Of a DNA stretch of 43,068 bases, positions 34,141-42,337 are shown one piece after another. A model generated the notes under the pieces. It did not search any database. It worked only from the letters and a program-made list of their open reading frames with translations, and had not been told where the DNA came from. The DNA is from WJMB01 sp964581465 (GTDB lineage Bacteria; RBG-13-66-14). The stretch's first letter is position 1; each line of letters starts with the position of its first letter. The stretch spans positions 1 to 43,068 of the forward strand of contig CAZOOP010000036.1 of assembly GCA_964581465.1 (NCBI GenBank). The letters run 5' to 3'. A program made the position numbers and the translations under genes.

Positions 34141-35139
34141 GGCCTCTACGTCGCCGTTGGCCGCCGCACCATCGGAGTGGAGCCGGGCCAGCCAGCGCCG
34201 CAGCTCAAGTGGCTCCTCGACCTGGACCTCACCGCCGAAGCCGGCCAGCCACTGGACCAGGTTGACCGAGGGCGTCACCCGCAGCCGCAGCTCGAGCTCA
34301 CCGTCGTTCAGCTTCTTCACCCGCTGGGTCTGGTGGATCTGCAGGCCCTCGATGTAGCGGGCCGAGCCGCCGCTGAAGCGCAGCACGACTTCCTTGGGAT
34401 CGCCGACCCAGGGTCCGAAGCTGTAGCGGATGAAGTCGACGGGGTCGAAGCCCTCGGGCCAGGGGTGTTCCTCGGCGCTGGGCGTGACCTCGCGGAAGCG
34501 GTCGATGCGGAAGCTGCGCGGGGCGTCGCGCAGGTAGCAGTGGGCGATGACGTAGAGCTCGCCGCCGGAGCGCCAGAGGCAATAGGGGGCGATGGTTCTT
34601 CGGGTGATCTCGTCGTTGTGGTCGGCGTGATAGGTGATGTCAACGAGCTTCCGCCGGTTGATGGCGTCCAGCAGGACCTCGAGGGTCCGGCGGTGATCGG
34701 CGTAGTCGCGTTCTATCTCGGCGTCGTCCAGGTAGCCGCCGGAGAGCTCGGTCATCTCTCGCTCGAGGGGGGTGATGGCCCGGCGCAGCTTCTCGACGAA
34801 GCCGCCGAAGGCCTCGCCGATGGGCGTTTCCTCGAGGTGGCCCAGGGAGCGCGCCGCGGCCAGGACGGCGAAGGCCTCGTCACGGCTCAGCGGGATCGGC
34901 GGAAGACGCTTGTAGCCCTCGATCAGTCGCCAGCGTTTCTCGCCGGAGCTGGTCCCGGCGTCGTCAGGGTTGTCGTAGTCGTAGATCGGAAAACCCGCCG
35001 CCTCCAGGGCGTTCAGATCGCGGCGGATGGTCCGCTCGGTGACGCCCAGCTCGTCGGCCAGGGTCTTGATTGTTTTACCGTAGTGACCCAGGGAGTAGAG
35101 CAGGGACCACTGTCGGACGAGTTGCTGATTGCGTGACAC
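34132..35139 (-). CDS. HTH/WYL-domain transcriptional regulator, second copy
   Basis: The 335-residue protein starts at GTG 35139, six bases after AAGGAGG. The longer frame to 35349 has no signal. The N-terminal helix-turn-helix is KTLADELGVTERTIRRDLNAL. The WYL-domain region is LVDITYHADHNDEITRRTIAPYCLW and GELYVIAHCYLRDAPRSFRIDRF; the literal WYL triad is replaced by LYV, while the conserved Arg in the RSFRIDR segment is kept. The C-terminal close VQWLAGFGGEVQVEEPLELRRWL is the same as in the regulator at 4155-5177, so the two are paralogues. It stands alone between spacers. Confidence 0.87.
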   Translation of the reverse strand: MSRNQQLVRQWSLLYSLGHYGKTIKTLADELGVTERTIRRDLNALEAAGFPIYDYDNPDDAGTSSGEKRWRLIEGYKRLPPIPLSRDEAFAVLAAARSLGHLEETPIGEAFGGFVEKLRRAITPLEREMTELSGGYLDDAEIERDYADHRRTLEVLLDAINRRKLVDITYHADHNDEITRRTIAPYCLWRSGGELYVIAHCYLRDAPRSFRIDRFREVTPSAEEHPWPEGFDPVDFIRYSFGPWVGDPKEVVLRFSGGSARYIEGLQIHQTQRVKKLNDGELELRLRVTPSVNLVQWLAGFGGEVQVEEPLELRRWLARLHSDGAAANGDVEAYG

Positions 35140-35300
35140 CCCGGGCCTCCTTGAAAGCGAGAATGAGCGAGAGCGAATGAACGGGCTCAAATGTACGCCA
35201 GTCCGATAGCCATATACGGATAGTAATACGCGGGCGGTCCTCGGGGCAAGGTGCTCCGTCGGAGACTCGGGATCGATTGTGAATCGTCGCCGTGAGGTGC

Positions 35301-35334
35301 GAAAGAAAACGGCCGGGCTTGCCCGACCGCTTTC
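35301..35334 (-). terminator. Intrinsic terminator of the first DNRLRE gene
   Basis: On the minus strand GAAAGCGGTCGGGC pairs with GCCCGGCCGTTTTC with two mismatches and a two-base loop, and runs into TTTTCTTTC. It lies 38 nt past the stop codon at 35372. Confidence 0.75.
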
Positions 35335-35371
35335 CAAGTGCTGCCGCAAGTACCGCTGGATAACCAGCGGC

Positions 35372-36010
35372 CTAGTCCAACGCCTTGATGGAACCCCAAC
35401 TCGTCTCGACGACAGTAGCGCCGGAGTAATCGACGGTCAGCTTGGGCCGGTGGGCGGGATCGGTGGTGTACTCGCCGTTATAAAAGCAGACGCCTATGAA
35501 GCCGGGATCGGAGGGAGGACCGAAGATCATGCCGTAGTTGTCCACGCCGTTCTCGACCCACTCGACGACGAAATCGGTGACATCGATCTCGATCCAGGTG
35601 GTGTCCTGGGTGATGTTGAAGAAAAACTCATCGGTAAAATCAATGTTGGGCATAGTGTCATAGGTGACCGTGGCCGGGTCCCAGGCCTCGGTGATCATGC
35701 CGAAGACGACCTCGAGCGGCGGAGCGCCGCCCCAGCTTTCGGAACTTCGAGGATACAGGGCCAGGGTGGCGCTGTTGATGGTGGCTCCATCGAACATAGC
35801 ATCGTCCAGGCCGTCGAACTGGATCAGGTCCAGCACGAAGCCGTCGTCGTAGCCGTTGTAAAGGTAGCCGCCCTCGAAGTTGGCGTCTGGATAGTACTGC
35901 CAGATATAAACGTCCTGGGCATCGTCGGGGCCGGGCTGCAGGACCTCGGTGGCGGCGAAGGCGCTGACGGCCGAAAGGATGAGCAGACTGACGAGCAGTG
36001 TTTTCTTCAT
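35372..36010 (-). CDS. Secreted DNRLRE-type protein with SWGSIK tail
   Basis: The 212-residue protein has a signal peptide (MKKTLLVSLLILSAVSAFAA) followed by one DNRLRE-like beta-sandwich: EVLQPGPDDAQDVYI, LIQFDGLDD, ATLALYPRS, ITEAWDPATVTYDTMP and IDVTDFVVEWVENGVDNYGMIF are the family's usual landmarks. DNRLRE domains are found in extracellular carbohydrate-binding or surface proteins. The C-terminal tail SGATVVETSWGSIKALD is shared with the next gene, nearly identical in DNA. A similar SW-G-IK tail may serve sorting or anchoring. ATG 36010 follows AGGAGA. Confidence 0.85.
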   Translation of the reverse strand: MKKTLLVSLLILSAVSAFAATEVLQPGPDDAQDVYIWQYYPDANFEGGYLYNGYDDGFVLDLIQFDGLDDAMFDGATINSATLALYPRSSESWGGAPPLEVVFGMITEAWDPATVTYDTMPNIDFTDEFFFNITQDTTWIEIDVTDFVVEWVENGVDNYGMIFGPPSDPGFIGVCFYNGEYTTDPAHRPKLTVDYSGATVVETSWGSIKALD

Positions 36011-36124
36011 GAGGGTCTTCTCCTGGTTGTTCCGTGGTTGTTTGTTTCTCGCAGATAAGCGTCGACAGATAGTATAGCCGGGTGAACCGATAACCTTCCA
36101 GCCGGGGTGGCGTATATCGTTTGT

Positions 36125-36760
36125 TTACTTTAAGGGCTTGATGGAGCCCCAACTCGTCTCGACGACAGTAGCGCCGGAGTAGACGATCTGCAGTGCCGGG
36201 CGTTGATTGGGGTTGTCGGAATACTCGCCGGTACGTAGAGTTGAACCGCAGTGCAAATACTCCCGTGGCCCGATGTAAACGCCGAAGTTAAGCCCATCGT
36301 CCTCCAGCCAGAACTCGACGATGTCGGTGATGTCAATATAGAGCCAGCCGCTGTCGGTGGTGTAGGTGAACAACACCGCTGGGGAGTAGCTGTAACCGGG
36401 CATGGTGTTCCAGGTAACGGTATCCTGGTCCCAGTCGCTGGTGATCGGATAGACGAAGCAATCCAGGGGCGGGCTGCCCCAACCGGCTCCGCTGATCGGC
36501 CAGAGGGCCAGGGTGGCCTCGTCGACCTCGCAGCCATCGAAGCGGGGATCGTCGAGTTCGTCGAAGCGGATCATCGCCATCAGGACGCCGTCGGTGGTCA
36601 TGTAACCGAACTGGGACATATTGAATTCGCCGTAGTTGTCATCGGGTTGGCCCTGGACGATCGTGGTGTCGCAGCAATCGTCGGGTCCGGGTTGCAGGAC
36701 CTCGACTTCGGCGAAGGCAAGGCCGACACAGATACAAATGGACAACAGCAGGCGTTTCAT
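36125..36760 (-). CDS. Secreted DNRLRE-type protein with SWGSIK tail, paralogue
   Basis: The 211-residue protein has a signal peptide (MKRLLLSICICVGLAFA) and the same architecture as its neighbour: EVLQPGPDDCCDTTIV, MIRFDELDD, ATLALWPIS, ITSDWDQDTVTWNTMP and IDITDIVEFWLEDDGLNFGVYI. It differs in having several Cys (CCDTT, GCEVD, LDCF, HCGST), which could form disulfides. The C terminus YSGATVVETSWGSIKPLK is the shared tail. It precedes its paralogue by 114 nt on the same strand. A GAGGAGA site precedes ATG 36760. Confidence 0.85.
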   Translation of the reverse strand: MKRLLLSICICVGLAFAEVEVLQPGPDDCCDTTIVQGQPDDNYGEFNMSQFGYMTTDGVLMAMIRFDELDDPRFDGCEVDEATLALWPISGAGWGSPPLDCFVYPITSDWDQDTVTWNTMPGYSYSPAVLFTYTTDSGWLYIDITDIVEFWLEDDGLNFGVYIGPREYLHCGSTLRTGEYSDNPNQRPALQIVYSGATVVETSWGSIKPLK

Positions 36761-36795
36761 CGGCTTCTCCTCGTGCTAGAACCCTTGTATACCTC

Positions 36796-36828
36796 TAAGC
36801 AGCCGGTAAGCAGCCGGTAAGCAGCCGG
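36796..36828. repeat. Three exact tandem copies of an 11-bp unit
   Basis: TAAGCAGCCGG is repeated three times in succession, 36 nt upstream of the second DNRLRE gene's start codon. The position is in the likely promoter or operator zone of that gene. Copy number may vary between strains. Confidence 0.9.
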
Positions 36829-37014
36829 GTCGATTGAGTTTCACCGTGTACTATAGCGTGTTATTTGCCGAATGTACAGTGGCCGCGGTCACTTTGAGCA
36901 AAGCAGGGGGCAGAATGATAACAGAATGGCTCATTCATGAAAGCCATCCAATGGATAGGGGTAGTTGGGCATCCCGGGATGGTTCCCATAGCGTCGGGGT
37001 GGTGGTTTCGGCAA

Positions 37015-37042
37015 TAGCAAACCGATCCCTGGGGGGATCGGC
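37015..37042 (-). terminator. Hairpin downstream of the flavodoxin-fold operon
   Basis: CCGATCCC (37022-37029) pairs with GGGATCGG (37034-37041) around a 4-nt loop, 34 nt past the lipoprotein gene stop. On the minus strand it is followed by TTTGCTATTG. Confidence 0.65.
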
Positions 37043-37075
37043 TTGTTGAAACATCCAGGAAGATGATAAAGCTGA

Positions 37076-37594
37076 TTAATCGGCGTTTGGTTTCTCTGAA
37101 GCCGTCCCCTCCAACAACGGCAAGCGCTCCTCGTCGATCAGCCGTCGCAGCCGTTTCCAGGTCCAGGCGACGTCGGCGGGCAACTCTGGTTGGGCCAGCA
37201 GCTCGTCGTAGAGCTTCCGACGCGCGAACTCCTGTTCGAGCAGCCCCCGCCGGGCGGCTTCGGCGTCGGCGAACCGGGGAACGTTGGTGACGTTCCAATC
37301 GCTTGCGGGCACGGTCAGCTCGTAGGCGGTGAACAGGCGGGCCAGCTCGGCGGTGCGCCGGTTGGCGTCGTCGTGGAGTGGCTCGAAGGCCGCGGCCGAC
37401 TCGCCGCCGAAGTCTTCGGTTGCCAGAAAGGCCGTCTGCTGGGCCAGGAACTCGGCCTGCAGAGCGGTCTCGAGCAGCCCGACCACCTCGGCGGTCAGCT
37501 TCTCCGGTTCGGGACGCGGCTTACCCCCGTCGTCGCAGGACGGGGCCAGCGCGAGGCAGAGGAGCAGCGGCGGAATCAGGCGGCGACGGTCCAC
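37076..37594 (-). CDS. Putative lipoprotein, helical
   Basis: The 172-residue protein has a signal sequence with the lipobox-like LAPSC (Cys20). The mature part is helical and has a paired-helix pattern (VGLLETALQAEFLAQQTAFLATEDF, then DANRRTAELARLFTAYELTVP and AARRGLLEQEFARRKLYDELL), loosely like ferritin-like DUF2202 proteins but without clear metal-binding Glu-x-x-His pairs. It starts with GTG one base after the preceding stop, with no Shine-Dalgarno, so translation depends on the upstream gene. Terminal gene of a three-gene run. Confidence 0.7.
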   Translation of the reverse strand: MDRRRLIPPLLLCLALAPSCDDGGKPRPEPEKLTAEVVGLLETALQAEFLAQQTAFLATEDFGGESAAAFEPLHDDANRRTAELARLFTAYELTVPASDWNVTNVPRFADAEAARRGLLEQEFARRKLYDELLAQPELPADVAWTWKRLRRLIDEERLPLLEGTASEKPNAD

Positions 37595-37595
37595 G

Positions 37596-38276
37596 TCAGC
37601 GAAGGTAGGGTTGGGCCTTGAAGCGCCGCAGGGCGCGGTTCTTGAGCGCCAAGGCGTACCAGGCCGGGTTGGAGAAGAGGTAGTAGACGGCGCCGGGCGG
37701 ACGCACCCGGGCGGCGAGCTCCACGGCGCGGCGGAGGACCGGCCGGCCGGCGGTAAGGGTCTCGGCGGTCAGGCGCAGGGCCTCGCGCCAGGGCGGCGGT
37801 CCCTGGGAGGACAGGTCCCTGCCCGAGACCTGCGCCCCGGCGCCGCAGGCCAGGCCGCCCAGCCAGCGCACCCCGCTCCGTTCGCAGAACAACCGGGCGC
37901 AGGCCAGGGCGAAGCGGGACTGCTCGGGCTCGGGGAAGCCGCTGTTGACGACGGCCGCCAGAGCCTGGCCAGGGGGTGGGTTCGCTTCGCGCCGCGCCCG
38001 GCTCCAGAGCTCCAGGGCTTCTACCGCGGCGGCCGGCAACCCGTCGCAGTACAGCGGTGCGCTGAGCAAGACCACCTCGGCTGAAAGCAAGCGCCCGACC
38101 AGATCGCGACGTCTCACGGCGCTTGCCAGCGCCGGGTAGAGCCGAACCTCGTCGGTTCGCCGACCCGCCTCGGCCAGCAGGCTCAATGGATAGCGCCCCA
38201 GGCTCGCCGAGGCCCCGTCGGCGTGGGGGCTGCCGATCAGCAGCAGGGTGGAGCCCGTGGTGTCATCAGTGCTCAT
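37596..38276 (-). CDS. Flavodoxin-fold NAD(P)H-dependent oxidoreductase
   Basis: The 226-residue protein has the first strand and phosphate loop of FMN reductases (LLLIGSPHADGASASLGRY, about 11-29) and AEVVLLSAPLYCDGLPAAAVEALELW (about 66-91), where VVLLSAPLY matches the usual VxxTPxY segment of the fold. The C-terminal third (from about 180) is Arg-rich and unlike standard reductases. Cys residues at the positions used for iron-sulfur flavoproteins are not evident. It overlaps the next upstream gene, a related reductase, by 4 nt. Confidence 0.75.
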   Translation of the reverse strand: MSTDDTTGSTLLLIGSPHADGASASLGRYPLSLLAEAGRRTDEVRLYPALASAVRRRDLVGRLLSAEVVLLSAPLYCDGLPAAAVEALELWSRARREANPPPGQALAAVVNSGFPEPEQSRFALACARLFCERSGVRWLGGLACGAGAQVSGRDLSSQGPPPWREALRLTAETLTAGRPVLRRAVELAARVRPPGAVYYLFSNPAWYALALKNRALRRFKAQPYLR

Positions 38277-38845
38277 CGGCGGACCTCCAGTTGATCGAGA
38301 ACCCGACGGAGCCAGCCACGACGCTCCCCGGGGTCCTCATCGCCGTGCAGGGTCAGGGCGTCGCGGTGCCCGGCCCAGAAGTTGATCGCGTTGCGCTGGA
38401 CAAGGCGGGTGAAGTTACGCTCCTGCTCGCGATCAACGGTGGGCAGCCAGCCCAGACCCAGGATATCCGGATAGGCCGGGTAACGGGGAACGTGGTGGAC
38501 TTCACCGCGCACCCGCTTGAACAGCGGCATGATCAGCGGGATCAGCCGATCCACCGCCCGCTTGAGGAACGAGCCGTAGCCGCCGAAACTGAGCGGTGTG
38601 GCCAGCACGGCCAGCCCGGACTGGATATACTCCCGGGCGACCCGGCGACCGTCGTCGTCGATGACGCACTCGCCCGGGGTCTTCACCCAGCAGCCGAAGC
38701 AACCCCGGCAGAGGCCCAGCTTCAGCCCTTCGAGGCTCAGCCGACGCGCGCCGTGTCCGCGGCGCGTCAGCTCTTCGGTGAGCCAGGCGAGATCGCCTGC
38801 TGCGGGGTGTCCGTCGGGGAATCCGTCGAGAATCACTACGCGCAT
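38273..38845 (-). CDS. Flavodoxin-fold NAD(P)H-dependent oxidoreductase, iron-sulfur flavoprotein-like
   Basis: The 190-residue protein has MRVVILDGFPDG at the N terminus and CRGCFGCWVKTPGECVIDDD (about 46-65), the Cys-x2-Cys-x2-Cys-x7-Cys arrangement of iron-sulfur flavoproteins and related FMN reductases, followed by LAVLATPLSFGGYGSFLKRAVDRLIPL. Such enzymes transfer electrons from NAD(P)H or ferredoxin through FMN. The start is at ATG 38845. The AAAGGGG ribosome site is buried in the palindrome AGGGGCCCCT (38846-38855) and CTTTAC/GTAAAG (38854-38868), which could limit translation. Confidence 0.8.
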   Translation of the reverse strand: MRVVILDGFPDGHPAAGDLAWLTEELTRRGHGARRLSLEGLKLGLCRGCFGCWVKTPGECVIDDDGRRVAREYIQSGLAVLATPLSFGGYGSFLKRAVDRLIPLIMPLFKRVRGEVHHVPRYPAYPDILGLGWLPTVDREQERNFTRLVQRNAINFWAGHRDALTLHGDEDPGERRGWLRRVLDQLEVRR

Positions 38846-38868
38846 AGGGGCCCCTTTACACAGTAAAG

Positions 38869-39744
38869 AACTGATTCGGCTGGATTACCGGAAACCGGTA
38901 TCAGGGAGATGCTGACGGTCGAAGCCGGCCGTCGTTGTTCAATGCAGCCGAGATGAACAACACGGAAACCGGACGGACATCGCCTGGTAAAGCGGGCTGA
39001 TGAGTGGCTTTGTTCGTGACATCCGCTTTTCTGTCGGTGTCAAGCCGATCAGTCGCCTGGCTGAGACGACAGATAAAACACGTAGTCACCCTGGAACCTG
39101 TTCGGATCAGCTCTGGCTGTTTGGGTGAGGTTTGCTGGTAACTAACCGCCTCGTCGAAACGGCCGTATTGCGCTACAAACAACCCGTTTCCAGGACTTTA
39201 CCGATTGTTATAATATTGCTAACAAGCAGCATGCTATCTGTCGTCCGAGCTGGATTCAAGACTGCCGATAGCTCTTTTTTCAACAGAGCGAGCTTTCAGT
39301 ACCTGTCACTTTACGGCTACCATTTCAGTGACATAAAGATGTAGCTCATCACATTTCTATCAGCAGGATACGATCACGATCCGGTCCGTAGAGGGTATAC
39401 GATCACAATTGTAATTATATGTCACAGGCAAATGGGGACGCTCTGCGCCGAGTAATGCCCAGGAGTGACCCGCCCGCTGGGGCGACAGATTGTTTTACGC
39501 ACCGGCGCGGTCAATCGTTGTATCGTCGATGCAGGGCTCGCGGGACTCCTGTCCGTCAGGGTGTTGATCCCGGAAGGGTTGGCACCGCGTTGCAACGATC
39601 GTGTACCAAGAATCGAGCAGGGGTGAAGCTGGTTGCTGCGATTCTATAACAGCGCACCCCCGAACGCCAACCGGAATCATTTTATCCATCGCTGAAAACA
39701 CGGCCTCAAGCAGCTTCCACAACGGGTACGAATGAGGAAAAGTA
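38869..39744. other. Spacer upstream of gyrA, no gene seen
   Basis: About 0.88 kb without a supported gene. ACCGG/CCGGT (38886-38898) is a small palindrome. Positions 39382-39404 (CGGTCCG, five bases, GGTATACGATC) match 42988-43010 on the opposite strand, so the two spacers on either side of gyrA share this motif. Confidence 0.5.
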
Positions 39745-39773
39745 TAGACATTTCAAGGGAATAGTGGTATCAT
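39745..39773 (+). promoter_or_regulatory. gyrA promoter
   Basis: -35 TAGACA (39745-39750) and -10 TATCAT (39768-39773) are separated by 17 nt, and the -10 is preceded by TG at the extended position (TGGTATCAT). The leader to the gyrA ATG would be about 50 nt. Confidence 0.75.
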
Positions 39774-39830
39774 TCACCGAAAGATTTCCGACCGCCGAAC
39801 CCCGCATATTCTACCCAGCATCGGATTAAC

Positions 39831-42323
39831 ATGACCCTGCGAGAAGGAAAAATCACCAACGTCAGCGTCGACGAGGAAATGCGCAAGAGCTACCTCGCCT
39901 ACGCGATGAGCGTCATCGTCGGACGGGCTCTGCCCGGCGTGCGCGACGGCCTTAAACCGGTTCATCGTCGGCTGATCTACGCCATGCATGTGCTGGGCCT
40001 GGCGCCCAACAAGCCGCACCGCAAGAGCGCCCGCATCGTCGGTGACACCATGGGTAAGTACCATCCCCACGGCGAACAGGCGATCTACGACACCCTGGTC
40101 GGCCTGGCCCAGAATTTCTCCACCCGCTACCCCCTGGTCGATCCCCAGGGCAACTTCGGCTCCCTCGACGGCGACACCGCCGCGGCGATGCGTTACACCG
40201 AGGCCCGGCTCTCCAAGCTGGCCGCCGAGATGCTCGTCGACATCGACAAGGACACCGTCGATTTCGCTCCCAACTACGACGAGAGCGAATCCGAGCCCCT
40301 GGTGTTGCCGGCCCGGGTACCCAACCTGCTGATCAACGGCTCCACGGGGATCGCCGTGGGCATGGCCAGCCATATGCCGCCGCATAATCTGGGCGAGATC
40401 TGCCGGGCGGCGGCGGCCTATATCGACAACCCGGACATCAACGTCGCCGAGCTGCTCGAGATCGTCCCCGGTCCCGACTTCCCCACCGGCGGGGTGATCC
40501 TGGGCCGGGAGGGCATCTGGCAGGCCTACACCGAGACGCGGGGTAAGCTGACCGTGCGCGGCCGCGCCATGATCGAGGAGTTCAAGAAGGACCGCGAACG
40601 CATCGTCATCAGCGAGATTCCCTACCAGGTCAACAAGAGCCGCCTGGTGGAGCAGATCGCCAACCTGGTGCGCAACAAAACTATCGAGGACATCAGCGAT
40701 CTGCGCGACGAGAGCGACCGCAAGGGCCTGCGCGTCGTCATCGAGCTCAAGAAGGGTGCGGTGCCCCAGGTAATCCTCAACAAGCTCTACAGGCATACCC
40801 AGCTCCAAGGCACCTTCGGCGTGATCAACCTGGCCCTGGTCGACGGCGAACCGCGCTACCTGACCCTGCCCCAACTGCTGGGCTACTTCGTCGATCACCG
40901 GGTCGTGGTCGTCGAGCGCCGCAGCCGCTACGAACTAGACAAGGCCCAGCGGCGGGCCCACATCGTCGAGGGGCTGATGCTGGCCCTCGACGACATCGAC
41001 AACGTCGTAGCCCTGCTGCGCTCCTCCTCGGACACCGCCGTGGCCGCCAACCGGCTGATGACCCGCTTCAGCCTCTCCGAGCCCCAGGCCAAGGCCATTC
41101 TCGAAATGCGCCTCTCCCGCCTGGTGGCCCTGGAGCGCGAGAAGCTCTCCGAGGAGTACAACAAGCTGCGCGAACTCATCGCCTACCTCGAAGAGCTGCT
41201 GGGCGACCGGGCCAAGGTGCTCTCCGTCATCCGCGAGGACCTGCTCGAGCTGGCCGACAAGTACGGCGACCCACGCCGCACCAGCATCATCGAGGATGAG
41301 GGCGAGCTGGACATCACCGACCTGATAGCCGACGAGAGCGCCGTGGTGGCCATCACCCACAAGGGCTACATCAAGCGGCTGCCCCCGGACACCTACCGGG
41401 CCCAGGGGCGCGGCGGCCGGGGGGTCACCGGTATCGCCACCAAGGACGAGGACTTCGTCGAGAGCCTCTTCGTCGCCCAGACCCACGACTACCTGCTCTG
41501 CTTCACCACGGCGGGGCGCTGCTACTGGCTAAAGGTCTACAAGATACCCGAGGCCTCCCGTGTGGCCCGGGGTACCTACATCGCCAACCTGCTTCAGCTC
41601 CGCGACGGCGAGCGGATCACCGCCGTGGTTCCCGTGCGCGACCTCGAGGAGCCCGAACGCTACCTGTTGATGGCCACCGCCGCCGGCAAGGTCAAGAAGA
41701 CCGCCCTGATCGACTTCTCCAACCCCCGCCGCGACGGGATCATCGCCATCAGCCTGACCTCGGAAGACCGGCTGATCAATGTCCGACTCACCGACGGCAC
41801 CCGCCACGTTATGCTTGGAACCAGTTACGGCAAGGTCATCCGCTTCAGCGAGGACCAGGTCCGCACGATGGGCCGCAGCGCCCGCGGCGTGATCGGCATC
41901 CGTCTGGCCGCCGCCGCCGACTACGTCATCGGCATGACCACGGTTGATCCCGAGGAGAACGAAGGCCGGATCCTCACCGCCACCGCCAAGGGCTACGGTA
42001 AGCGCACCCACGTCGAAGACTACACCGCCCACAACCGGGGCGGCCAGGGCCTCATCGGAATCAAATACAAGCCGCGCATCGGCCGCGCCGTCAGCATGCG
42101 CTACGTCACCGACGACGAGGAACTGCTGCTGATCAGCGAGCACGGGATGGTCATCCGCATTCAGGCCGACTGCATCTCCAGCCAGGGCCGCGACACCCAG
42201 GGCGTGCGCCTGATGCGCCTGGACTCAGGCGACGTCCTCTCCGCCGTGGCCCTGCTGGCCGAGGCAGAAGAGACCGAAGAAGCCGTGGATACCGCTGACG
42301 ACGAAGGGAAAGCCGCCGAATAG
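39831..42323 (+). CDS. gyrA: DNA gyrase subunit A
   Basis: The 830-residue GyrA is the breakage-reunion subunit of gyrase. The catalytic Tyr is in MRYTEARLS at position 122, the same number as in E. coli. The QRDR region reads HPHGEQAIYD (78-87), where E. coli has Ser at 83 this protein has Gln, and position 82 is Glu instead of Asp. The GyrA box is QGRGGRG, close to the canonical QRRGGKG, and the six-bladed C-terminal beta-pinwheel (repeating H-KGYIKR, AGRCYWLKVYKIP, AAGKVKKT, SYGKVIRF, AKGYGKRT, EHGMVIRI) is complete, so it is GyrA and not ParC. An acidic tail follows. gyrB is not in the window. The start lacks a strong Shine-Dalgarno. Confidence 0.96.
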   Translation: MTLREGKITNVSVDEEMRKSYLAYAMSVIVGRALPGVRDGLKPVHRRLIYAMHVLGLAPNKPHRKSARIVGDTMGKYHPHGEQAIYDTLVGLAQNFSTRYPLVDPQGNFGSLDGDTAAAMRYTEARLSKLAAEMLVDIDKDTVDFAPNYDESESEPLVLPARVPNLLINGSTGIAVGMASHMPPHNLGEICRAAAAYIDNPDINVAELLEIVPGPDFPTGGVILGREGIWQAYTETRGKLTVRGRAMIEEFKKDRERIVISEIPYQVNKSRLVEQIANLVRNKTIEDISDLRDESDRKGLRVVIELKKGAVPQVILNKLYRHTQLQGTFGVINLALVDGEPRYLTLPQLLGYFVDHRVVVVERRSRYELDKAQRRAHIVEGLMLALDDIDNVVALLRSSSDTAVAANRLMTRFSLSEPQAKAILEMRLSRLVALEREKLSEEYNKLRELIAYLEELLGDRAKVLSVIREDLLELADKYGDPRRTSIIEDEGELDITDLIADESAVVAITHKGYIKRLPPDTYRAQGRGGRGVTGIATKDEDFVESLFVAQTHDYLLCFTTAGRCYWLKVYKIPEASRVARGTYIANLLQLRDGERITAVVPVRDLEEPERYLLMATAAGKVKKTALIDFSNPRRDGIIAISLTSEDRLINVRLTDGTRHVMLGTSYGKVIRFSEDQVRTMGRSARGVIGIRLAAAADYVIGMTTVDPEENEGRILTATAKGYGKRTHVEDYTAHNRGGQGLIGIKYKPRIGRAVSMRYVTDDEELLLISEHGMVIRIQADCISSQGRDTQGVRLMRLDSGDVLSAVALLAEAEETEEAVDTADDEGKAAE

Positions 42324-42337
42324 CTCCGACCGCGGCC

